NCBI GenBank assembly: GCA_037419475.1
Contig: JAXYYF010000076.1
Coordinates: forward strand, 1 to 16,289
Direction of reading: 5' to 3'
DNA length: 16,289 nt
From: Hominicoprocola sp037419475
Lineage (GTDB): Bacteria > Bacillota > Clostridia > Oscillospirales > Oscillospiraceae
The position numbers and the translations under genes were made by a program. Below are positions 5,304 through 11,543 of the stretch, piece by piece; position 1 is the first letter of the stretch, and each line of letters starts with the position of its first letter. The notes under the pieces were generated by a model. That model saw only the letters and a list, made by a program, of their open reading frames with translations. It searched no databases and had not been told where the DNA came from.

Positions 5304-7004
5304 TCAATTCTTGTATTTCACGTGCAGCAGCTCGTGCGCGCGGTCGCCGAGACCATCGGCGTACATGGAGTTGATAACAGGGTTGCGCTCGCTGCGCTTG
5401 AACATGGCACTGCGGTCGATCTCATAGAGTCCCTGCGCGCGCTGAAGCTTTTTGTTCATCAGACCGTAGGGCTGACCCGCGCCGCCGACGCAGCCGGTGC
5501 GGCAGGACATGACCTCGACCAGATCAAGCTGCACCTCACCACTCTGAATCTGATCGAGCAGTTTGCCGGCGCTGGCCAGACCGTGGACGATGCCGACGCG
5601 CACGGTGCGACCGTTGATGGGAACCTCCGCGAAGCGGATGGGATCTGTGCCGCGCAGGCCGCTGTGTTCGATGGTGCGCAGCGCGTTCTTGCTCTTATCG
5701 GGCGTGCAGCAGCGGATGACCGCCTCGGCCACGCCGCCGGAGGTGCCAAAGATCTCCGCCGCGCCGGAGCCCATGCCGTAGGGCATGTCCGGGGATTCTT
5801 TTTCCAGCTGCTGGAAGCGCACGCCGGATTCCTTCATCATCTGAATGACCTCCTGCGTGGTGAGCACGAGATCGACATAAGGAACGCCGTTCTCGTCGCG
5901 GAACTCCTCGCGCCGGGCCTCCATTTTCTTGGCGGTGCAGGGCATGACGGCGATGTGGTAGGTCGTGCGTCCATCCTCGGCGTCCTTCTTGCGGTAATTC
6001 TCTTTGAGTACGGAGGCAAACATCTGCATGGGAGAGCGGGCGGTGGAGAGATTCTTGAGGAACTCGGGCCGCTCATTTTCGACATACTTGACCCACGCCG
6101 GGCAGCAGGAGGTCATCAGCGGGAGATTCTCGCCCGTCTCCAGACGGTGCAGGAACTCTGCCGACTCCTCACGCACAGTGAGGTCCGCACCGAAGATGGT
6201 GTCGTAAACCTCGTCTACCCCCATGATCTTCAGGCCGGTCACGAGCTTGTCGAGCACGTTCTCGCCGGCAGGCAGGCCGTAGGCCTCGCCGATGGCGACG
6301 CGCACGGCAGGCGCGATCTGCACGATGACGCGCATCTTCGGGTCATGAAGTGCTTTCCAGGCAAGGCCGATCTCGTTCTTGACCGTGATCGCACCGGTGG
6401 TGCACACGGCGGAGCACTGACCGCAGCTGACGCAGTGCGTTTCGCTCAGAGGCTTGTTGTCCGTGGTGGCGATGTGCAGATTCGGGCCGCGGCCGGCGAA
6501 GTGCAGATTGTTGACGCCTTGCATTTCGTGGCAGACGCGGACGCAGTCGCCGCAGAGAATGCACTTATTATAGTCCACCGTAATGGCGGGACTGGAGAGA
6601 TCCATATCAACATGCTCACGCGTGTCCTCAAAGCGGACGTGGTGGATGCCGAAGCGGACGGCCATCTCCTGCAAGCGGCAGGTGCGGTTCTTCTCACAGG
6701 TCGTGCAGTCGCGGCAGTGCGCGGAGAGCAGAAGTTCGATGATCATGCGGCGGTATTTGAGCAGGCGCGCCGTGTTGGTGCGGATGTGCAGACCGTTCCG
6801 CGGCGCCGTTGTACAGGCGGCGTCGAGCTTACCGGTGTTCTCGTCCTCAAACATGCACATGCGGCATGCGCCGTAAACGGACAGGTCGGAATGGAAGCAG
6901 AAGTTGGGGATCTCCACACCGGCCTTGCGGCAGACCTCGAGCACGTTCGGCTCGCCGTCAAATTCCACGCGGATATCATCCACGTACATAATGCCTTTAG
7001 CCAT
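5304..7004 (-). CDS. [FeFe] hydrogenase catalytic subunit, multi-cluster type
   Basis: 566 aa. It catalyses reversible H2 formation, using electrons passed along a chain of Fe-S clusters. In order: a 2Fe-2S plant-ferredoxin domain (C36, C47, C50, C64); a His-ligated 4Fe-4S site (H96, C100, C103, C109); two ferredoxin 4Fe-4S clusters (C148/151/154/158 and C191/194/197/201); and the H-cluster domain. H-cluster motifs are TSCCPAW (relay C300, ligand C301), MPCTAKK (C356) and EVMSCRTGCVGGAGQP (C501, C505). The spacing matches clostridial CpI-type enzymes, and the gene is full length. The third motif reads MSCRTGC where the common form is MACPGGC; the ligand cysteines remain. The maturases HydE/F/G are not in the window. 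Its ATG overlaps the stop of the upstream NuoF-like gene by 8 bases (ATGGCTAA), so the two are translationally coupled. No twin-arginine or other signal is present; it should be cytoplasmic. Confidence 0.96.
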   Translation of the reverse strand: MAKGIMYVDDIRVEFDGEPNVLEVCRKAGVEIPNFCFHSDLSVYGACRMCMFEDENTGKLDAACTTAPRNGLHIRTNTARLLKYRRMIIELLLSAHCRDCTTCEKNRTCRLQEMAVRFGIHHVRFEDTREHVDMDLSSPAITVDYNKCILCGDCVRVCHEMQGVNNLHFAGRGPNLHIATTDNKPLSETHCVSCGQCSAVCTTGAITVKNEIGLAWKALHDPKMRVIVQIAPAVRVAIGEAYGLPAGENVLDKLVTGLKIMGVDEVYDTIFGADLTVREESAEFLHRLETGENLPLMTSCCPAWVKYVENERPEFLKNLSTARSPMQMFASVLKENYRKKDAEDGRTTYHIAVMPCTAKKMEARREEFRDENGVPYVDLVLTTQEVIQMMKESGVRFQQLEKESPDMPYGMGSGAAEIFGTSGGVAEAVIRCCTPDKSKNALRTIEHSGLRGTDPIRFAEVPINGRTVRVGIVHGLASAGKLLDQIQSGEVQLDLVEVMSCRTGCVGGAGQPYGLMNKKLQRAQGLYEIDRSAMFKRSERNPVINSMYADGLGDRAHELLHVKYKN

Positions 7005-7791
7005 CGACTTCCACCTCCTTGATCGCGTCGAAGGGGCAGGCCTCGATGCAGGTATAACACTTCACACATTTTTCCGGATCGATCTCAAACGGCGACTTGA
7101 TCACGCCGGTGATCGCATCGGCGTGGCAGTTGCGTGCGCATTTGCTGCACCCGCGGCAGACAGACGGATCGATGATAAGACGGATGCGGTTATAGGGCAG
7201 GCCGCCCGGTTTGATGGGATAGCGCGTTTCATGCTCACACAGCGGGCAGCTGCCGCTGACATGATCGCGGAACTCCTCGGGAAAGTGCTCTGCCGCGCTT
7301 TTGAGCGTGGAGAAGGAGCCGCGGCCGAGATTGCAGAACGCGGTGACGGAGATCATCTCGCCTAACTCCATAAGCAGAGAGAAGTCTTGCTCGCTGAGCC
7401 GGTAGTTGCGTAGATCCCACAGCAGCTCATTCATGCGCTTGGTGCCTTCGCGGCAGGGGACGCACTTGCCGCAGAACTCTGTCTGCGTGTACTGCATGAA
7501 GCGGCAGGCCACATCGACCATGCAGCGATCCTCGTCCAGAATGGTGATGACGCTGTCGCCGCGGCGGATCCTATAGGGCTTGAGCTGCTGAAAATTAAGG
7601 GGCAGATCCAGCTGTTCGCCGGTTAAAAGGCCGCCGCTGGGGCCGCCGATCTGTACCGCCTTGCACTTTTTCCCGTTTACCATACCGCCGCCAAATTCCT
7701 CGATGACCGTGCGGATCGTTGTCGATCCCTCCGGAATATCGACATAGCCGGGGCGGGCAATGTCACCTTTGAGTAAGAAAATTCTTGCCAT
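6997..7791 (-). CDS. Short NuoF/HydB-like iron-sulfur subunit lacking the FMN/NADH domain
   Basis: 264 aa, start ATG 7789-7791 with AAGGA just upstream. It matches only the C-terminal half of NuoF/HydB proteins: an SLBB-like domain (~1-85, containing VQIGGPSGG); the NuoF-type 4Fe-4S site FCGKCVPCREGTKRM (C107, C110, C113, with C153 as likely fourth ligand); an extra CPLC pair (C182, C185); and two ferredoxin 4Fe-4S clusters (C212/215/218/222, C242/245/248/252). Full HydB/HndC subunits are about 550-620 aa and begin with a thioredoxin-like 2Fe-2S domain plus the glycine-rich FMN/NADH site; both are absent. The upstream bases hold a promoter and no remnant of those domains, so it looks like a genuine short form, not a recent truncation. 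It is coupled to the hydrogenase gene. It probably passes electrons between the hydrogenase and an unidentified partner and does not itself oxidise NADH. Confidence 0.9.
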   Translation of the reverse strand: MARIFLLKGDIARPGYVDIPEGSTTIRTVIEEFGGGMVNGKKCKAVQIGGPSGGLLTGEQLDLPLNFQQLKPYRIRRGDSVITILDEDRCMVDVACRFMQYTQTEFCGKCVPCREGTKRMNELLWDLRNYRLSEQDFSLLMELGEMISVTAFCNLGRGSFSTLKSAAEHFPEEFRDHVSGSCPLCEHETRYPIKPGGLPYNRIRLIIDPSVCRGCSKCARNCHADAITGVIKSPFEIDPEKCVKCYTCIEACPFDAIKEVEVDG

Positions 7792-7842
7792 TGATCCTTG
7801 TCCTTCTCCTGTATTCCGTAAGCATAATACTTGCAGCCTCTC

Positions 7843-7871
7843 ACTTTAACACTCAAGTCGGAAGTTGTAAA
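7843..7871 (-). promoter_or_regulatory. Candidate promoter of the hydrogenase operon
   Basis: Minus strand: TTTACA (7871-7866), 17-base spacer, TAAAGT (7848-7843). This predicts a leader of about 45 nt. No Rex-type operator (TTGTTA...TAACAA) is visible. Confidence 0.5.
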
Positions 7872-7908
7872 CCCTTTATCTGATAGATTTTATAAATAAG
7901 TAAAGTTG

Positions 7909-7931
7909 CTTTTGTATGATTTGTACAAAAG
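7909..7931. promoter_or_regulatory. Inverted repeat in the divergent region, possible operator
   Basis: CTTTTGTA (7909-7916) and TACAAAAG (7924-7931) are perfect 8-base arms around TGATTTG. No T-run follows on either strand, so it is not a terminator. It lies about 38 bases upstream of the hydrogenase -35 box and between divergent units. Confidence 0.45.
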
Positions 7932-7975
7932 TGAATGAGAGAGGATGACTTATACGCTGTGTCGGTCTCTTTTTC

Positions 7976-8004
7976 TGTACAGATTCTTCACCTTATGGTA
8001 CACT
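7976..8004 (+). promoter_or_regulatory. Weak candidate promoter of the broken MFS/spermidine-synthase gene
   Basis: TGTACA (7976-7981), 17-base spacer, TACACT (7999-8004), the latter preceded by TGG, giving an extended -10. A ribosome binding site AAAGGAAAAGG (8023-8033) and ATG 8037 follow. Confidence 0.4.
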
Positions 8005-8036
8005 TCTCTATATTTCTATTTCAAAGGAAAAGGCTT

Positions 8037-8469
8037 ATGGAAAGTAAGCTCTATGCCCGCCTGCTTCTGGCCACCGTATGGATCGCGCTGATTCCCTTTG
8101 CCGGACGCTGGATCATTGCGGGCATTTCTCTGGCGCTGGCCGCCTTTGTCTCGCGCAATTTCCTGATCTGGGCGGCGCTGGCCGCCTGTCTGGTGATCTT
8201 CGACTTTCCCTGTGTCCTGCTGGGGACGGTCACGCCGTCGCTTACCCGCTTCACGGTGGATAATCTGGACGATACCGGTAAGACCGTGGGCCGTCTCAAC
8301 GCCCTCAACACGATCGGCAGCATCATTGGCGCCTTTGTACCGACCCTTCCACAAATGTTCTCTTCGGCATGCAGTCCGTGCAGGTAAAAAGCGGCGAGTT
8401 GACGGGGATGTACTATGATTACGCGCTGGCCGCGCCCTGTATGGCGGGCTGGACACGCTGCTTGGCTGA
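8037..8469 (+). pseudogene. Remnant of a fused MFS / spermidine-synthase-like gene with large internal deletion
   Basis: From ATG 8037 the frame encodes membrane helices (LLLATVWIALIPFAGRW...) and then LLGTVTPSLTRFTVDNL followed by GRLNALNTIGSIIGAFVPT. This resembles the membrane part of fused MFS/spermidine synthases. The match ends at about 8345 and that frame stops at 8385-8387. From 8354 another frame reads NVLFGMQSV and then GELTGMYYDYALAAP, which resembles the start of the spermidine-synthase domain of the same family. So the C-terminal membrane helices and the start of the synthase domain are missing between ~8345 and ~8354, and the rest of the synthase domain is lost after ~8440. Several hundred codons are gone, judging from the family's length. 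No complete gene lies between 7792 and 8499. Identification is from remembered family motifs. Confidence 0.72.
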
Positions 8470-8482
8470 ATATCACGATTTT

Positions 8483-8519
8483 AAGAAGAGGGAGCGCCGT
8501 TACGGCGTTCCCTCTTCTT
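8483..8519 (-). terminator. Long hairpin at the end of the SSB-like gene, partly coding
   Basis: AAGAAGAGGGA (8483-8493) and TCCCTCTTCTT (8509-8519) form the outer stem, CGCCG/CGGCG (8495-8499 / 8503-8507) the inner one, with one wobble and the loop TTA. The stem includes the codons for the acidic C-terminal tail of the minus-strand SSB gene and its stop (8502-8500). The T-tract after it on the minus strand is short, so it may mainly protect or weakly terminate the mRNA. Confidence 0.65.
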
Positions 8520-9120
8520 CGTCGTCGGACAGAAGCTGCATCACGGAGACCTCATAGGCGGTGCGCTCTTCGCTGCCGCCGTCGAGCTGCTTGATGTATG
8601 TACGGCTCTGAACGCGTCCCTCGAGCGTCAGGCGCTCACCGACCTGCATCTGTGCGACCTGTGAGGCGACCTGCCCCCATGCGATGCAGGGGAGGTAATC
8701 CGCCCGCCCATAGTGACGGTTGACGGCGAGGATCATGTCGCAGATGCTGCGGCCGAGCGGGGTGCGCCGCAGCGTCGGCGGCTTGCAGAGAACACCGGAG
8801 AGCAGGATGCGGTTGAAGTGTCCGCCCTCGCACGGCTCGATCGACTGCGCGAATACGGAGATGATGAGCCGGCTGCCGCAGCCGCTGCGGTTATTGAAGG
8901 AGCGAAGCTGCCCGACGACACGCAGCGGCGCGCCGGGGGATACCTCGGTCATGGAAAGAACGGCGAGAGGGGAGAGGATGACCGGCATGTCGCACTGACC
9001 GGACAGGCGCTCCACACGCAGAGGAAAGCGATAGAACCGCTCGCCGTGGTTTTCATGTGAAAATTCCGGCGATGCGCCGGCGGTTCCCCAGAGCTCAACG
9101 TAGTTTTGATTTCTGTCCAT
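8500..9120 (-). CDS. Single-stranded DNA-binding (SSB) family protein with tandem OB folds
   Basis: 206 aa from ATG 9118-9120, which has GAGG about 9 bases upstream; an in-frame extension to 9180 would run into a terminator and is rejected. Residues ~104-196 are a recognisable SSB OB fold: NRILLSGVLCKPPTLRRTPLG, ICDMILAVNRHYG, then YLPCIAWGQVASQVAQMQVG and LTLEGRVQSRTYIK. Residues ~5-95 (YVELWGTAG... LRVVGQLRSFNNRSG) look like a second, more diverged OB fold. The end is acidic (DDEEEGTP) but lacks the typical DDDIPF partner-binding tip of housekeeping SSB. It is therefore probably an accessory SSB, perhaps in repair, competence or a specialised complex. It appears monocistronic between two terminators. 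No clear promoter was found in the 60 bases upstream. Confidence 0.82.
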   Translation of the reverse strand: MDRNQNYVELWGTAGASPEFSHENHGERFYRFPLRVERLSGQCDMPVILSPLAVLSMTEVSPGAPLRVVGQLRSFNNRSGCGSRLIISVFAQSIEPCEGGHFNRILLSGVLCKPPTLRRTPLGRSICDMILAVNRHYGRADYLPCIAWGQVASQVAQMQVGERLTLEGRVQSRTYIKQLDGGSEERTAYEVSVMQLLSDDEEEGTP

Positions 9121-9179
9121 AGCGTACACCTCAAATGATTTGTTGGTGCAGTCTATGTCCAATGGGTGGAAGATATGCA

Positions 9180-9217
9180 AAAAGAGAAGGAGACCATGTC
9201 AGGTCTCCTTCTCTTTT
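9180..9217 (-). terminator. Intrinsic terminator of the serC-serA operon
   Basis: A perfect 16-bp stem: AAAAGAGAAGGAGACC (9180-9195) with GGTCTCCTTCTCTTTT (9202-9217), loop of six bases. On the minus strand it ends in TTTTT and starts 15 bases after the serA stop. Confidence 0.93.
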
Positions 9218-9232
9218 CGGCAAAATGTCGTT

Positions 9233-10141
9233 TTACTTCATGTTGGCAATGATCTCGACCAGCTCTTCGCCGATGCGGGCCTGCGCCTCGAGGGTGGCAG
9301 AGCCGATGTGCGGCGTGCAGGAGACCATGGGGTGGGAGTAGAGCGCGACATTGGTGGCGGGCTCGTCGGCATAAACGTCCAGACCGGCGGCGCGAACCTT
9401 GCCGGAATTGAGCGCGTCGAGCAGAGCGGCCTCGTCCACGTTGGTGCCGCGGGAGGTGTTGACGATCACCACGCCGTCCTTCATCTTGGCGATACGCTCA
9501 GCATTGATGAGAGCGCCGCCGTCAACAGCAGGAGCGTGGACAGAGATGAAGTCGGACTTGGCGAGCAGCTCATCCATTTCCACATAGGGGATGCCGAGCT
9601 TCTCCTCGATGCCGGGGATGTGGAAGATATCGAAGGCGATGACATTCATGCCGATGGCCTTGGCCATGACGCCCAGCTTCTGGCCGATGCGGCCGAAGCC
9701 AACGATACCAAGGGTCTTGCCGGTCAGCTCGATGCCCTTGCCGTAGGCCTTCTTCTCCCACTTGCCCTCGCGCATGGAGTGGCCGGCGATGGAGATGTAA
9801 CGGGCGCAGGAGAACATGTGAGCCATAGCGAGCTCAGCAACGGACTCGGAGGGGGACTTCGGGGTGTTCTTCACCTCGATGCCGTTGTCCTTGGCGTACT
9901 GCACGTCGATGTTGTCGAGGCCGACACCGGCGCGGATGACGCACTTGAAGCGGCTGCCCTTGGCCTCGTCGATCTGCTTGGCGCGCAGCTTGGTCTTGGA
10001 GCGGATGATGGCGACATCGAAGTCGCGCAGCGCCTTGCCCAGCTCGTCCGGCTCGTAGAACTGCTCAACGAGCTCATGACCCATCGCGCGAACCTTCTCG
10101 ATCGCGCCCTTATCCATTCCGTCGGTAACAAGAATACGCAT
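9233..10141 (-). CDS. serA: D-3-phosphoglycerate dehydrogenase, short form without ACT domain
   Basis: 302 aa; oxidises 3-phosphoglycerate to 3-phosphohydroxypyruvate with NAD+, the first step of serine synthesis. The Rossmann motif is GFGRIG (148-153), with D171 at the end of strand 2 favouring NAD over NADP. The catalytic residues of the 2-hydroxyacid dehydrogenase family are in place: R231 (in NTSRGTNVDE), E260 (in YADEP) and H278 (in PHIGSAT). Enzymes with regulatory ACT or ASB domains are 410-530 aa; both are missing, so classical serine feedback through an ACT domain is unlikely. ATG 10141 has AAGGAG at a good distance. It follows serC by 38 bases in the same operon. Related hydroxyacid dehydrogenases are possible, but the serC neighbour settles the role. 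Confidence 0.93.
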   Translation of the reverse strand: MRILVTDGMDKGAIEKVRAMGHELVEQFYEPDELGKALRDFDVAIIRSKTKLRAKQIDEAKGSRFKCVIRAGVGLDNIDVQYAKDNGIEVKNTPKSPSESVAELAMAHMFSCARYISIAGHSMREGKWEKKAYGKGIELTGKTLGIVGFGRIGQKLGVMAKAIGMNVIAFDIFHIPGIEEKLGIPYVEMDELLAKSDFISVHAPAVDGGALINAERIAKMKDGVVIVNTSRGTNVDEAALLDALNSGKVRAAGLDVYADEPATNVALYSHPMVSCTPHIGSATLEAQARIGEELVEIIANMK

Positions 10142-10179
10142 GATATTTGATCTCCTTGTAAATAGTTTAGTGTGAGAAG

Positions 10180-11268
10180 TTACTTGTGCTCTGCCTCGAA
10201 CTTCTTGAGGAAGTCGACCAGAGCCTGCGCGCCTTCAATCGGCATGGCGTTGTAAACGCTCGCGCGCAGACCGCCGACGGACTTGTGGCCCTTGAGGTTG
10301 TCATAACCGGCAGCCTTGGTGGCGGCGACGACTTCCGCGTCAAGCTCGGCGGAATCGGTGACGAAGGGAATGTTCATCAGAGAGCGGAACTCCGGCTCGA
10401 CCGTGCCGTGGAACATCTTGGAGGAATCGAGGAAGTCATAGATGACCTTGGCCTTGGCGATGTTGCGCTTGTTCATCTCATCGAGGCCGCCGATGCTCTT
10501 GAGGTACTTGAACACCTTGCCGCAGCAGTAGATGGCCCAGCAGTTGGGGGTGTTGTACATGGAGTCATTCTTGGCGTGCGTGTCATAACGCATGTAGATC
10601 GGCATCTTGGGATCGAGATCCTCGCGGATGAGATCCTCGCGGATGATGACGACGACCATGCCGGCAGGGCCGACGTTCTTCTGCACGCCCGCGTAGATCA
10701 TGCCGTAATCGCTGACATTGCAGGGCTTGGAGAGGAACATGGAGCTCTGGTCGGAGACGAGGATGTGGCCCTTGGTGTTGGGCAGCTTCTGCCAGGTCAC
10801 GCCGTGAATGGTCTCGTTCTCGCAGATGTAAACGTAGTCCGCATCCTCGGGAATGTCGAGGTCGGAGCAGTCGGGAATGTAGCTGTAGTTCTTATCCTTG
10901 GAGGAGGCGGCAACGATGACCTCGCCATACTTCTTGGCTTCCTTGATGGCCTTGTTGGACCATGCGCCGGTGTCGATGTAGACGGCCTTGCCGTTCTTCA
11001 TCAGATTCCAGGGAACAGCCGCAAACTGGAGGGTGGCGCCGCCCTGAATGAAGAGGACCTTGTAGTTGTCGGGAATCTTCATCAGATCGCGCAGATCGGC
11101 CTCGGCCTCGTCGATAATCTGCTGGAAGACCTTGGAGCGATGGCTCATCTCCATGACGCACATGCCGCTGCCGCGGTAGTTCATCATCTCGTCACGGATC
11201 TCCTCGAGCACGGGCTCGGGCATCATGGCGGGGCCGGCGGAGAAGTTGTAAGTGCGATTGTACTTCAT
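10180..11268 (-). CDS. serC: Phosphoserine aminotransferase
   Basis: 362 aa, the normal length. It transfers the amino group of glutamate to 3-phosphohydroxypyruvate to give phosphoserine (a PLP enzyme, class-V fold). Hallmarks are the N-terminal YNFSAGPAMMPEPVLEE, GGATLQF (77-83), SDQSS (172-176) and the PLP lysine K197 in YAGVQKNVGPAG. The C-terminal HKSVGGLRASVYNAMP is also characteristic. ATG 11268 has a perfect AGGAGG (11282-11277). It is the first gene of a serC-serA operon with its own promoter. The phosphatase serB is not in the window, so serine must be completed by an enzyme encoded elsewhere. Confidence 0.97.
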   Translation of the reverse strand: MKYNRTYNFSAGPAMMPEPVLEEIRDEMMNYRGSGMCVMEMSHRSKVFQQIIDEAEADLRDLMKIPDNYKVLFIQGGATLQFAAVPWNLMKNGKAVYIDTGAWSNKAIKEAKKYGEVIVAASSKDKNYSYIPDCSDLDIPEDADYVYICENETIHGVTWQKLPNTKGHILVSDQSSMFLSKPCNVSDYGMIYAGVQKNVGPAGMVVVIIREDLIREDLDPKMPIYMRYDTHAKNDSMYNTPNCWAIYCCGKVFKYLKSIGGLDEMNKRNIAKAKVIYDFLDSSKMFHGTVEPEFRSLMNIPFVTDSAELDAEVVAATKAAGYDNLKGHKSVGGLRASVYNAMPIEGAQALVDFLKKFEAEHK

Positions 11269-11280
11269 TTGTGTTTCCTC

Positions 11281-11327
11281 CTGAATCGTTGTTGTTTGGG
11301 TAAAAAGGCGGAAATCGCCTGATTCAA
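11281..11327 (-). promoter_or_regulatory. Structured serC leader (possible attenuator or RBS-masking fold)
   Basis: In the leader RNA, AGGCG (11320-11316) pairs with CGCCT (11310-11306) around ATTTC and is followed by a T-run, like a weak terminator. Around it, TGAATC (11326-11321) can pair with GATTCA (11287-11282), whose last base is the first base of the AGGAGG ribosome binding site. No T-box, S-box or other known riboswitch was recognised in this short leader of about 60 nt. Confidence 0.4.
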
Positions 11328-11334
11328 CACCAGT

Positions 11335-11363
11335 AGTATAGTACAGCTTATGGAGATAATCAA
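11335..11363 (-). promoter_or_regulatory. Sigma-A promoter of serC-serA
   Basis: Minus strand: TTGATT (11363-11358), 17-base spacer, TATACT (11340-11335). The predicted start lies near 11328. Confidence 0.85.
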
Positions 11364-11543
11364 TAGAAAAAAGGAATGACCTGAATGATTTTTAGGCAAC
11401 GAAATAAAAGGTTTGGCAGTCTTTTGGAAGCCGGAGCGGGCATCGGTTAATAAAAATGTAAAAGAAGATTAAGAAAGAGGGGATTGTATATTGCGTTAAG
11501 AAAGCGTAAAATGTATACAGTAAATGCGAAAGAAGGTAACGCA

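Noticed and set aside
5214..7022. Very long plus-strand open frame (602 codons) opposite the hydrogenase genes
   Set aside because: It is the mirror of a well-recognised gene pair in GC-rich DNA. It has no ribosome binding site, a low-complexity Ala/Gly/His/Asp-rich composition and no family resemblance.
7935..8036. Upstream extension of the MFS-like remnant to ATG 7935
   Set aside because: The added 34 residues do not resemble the family and have no ribosome binding site; ATG 8037 with AAAGGAAAAGG fits better.
10186..11322. 378-codon plus-strand open frame opposite serC
   Set aside because: Antisense shadow of serC: composition dominated by V/G/A/D/H repeats, and no start signal.
11269..11400. 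T-box or other amino-acid riboswitch before serC
   Set aside because: The leader from the predicted start is about 60 nt, too short for a T-box, and no T-box consensus (AGGGTGG-type) sequence is present.
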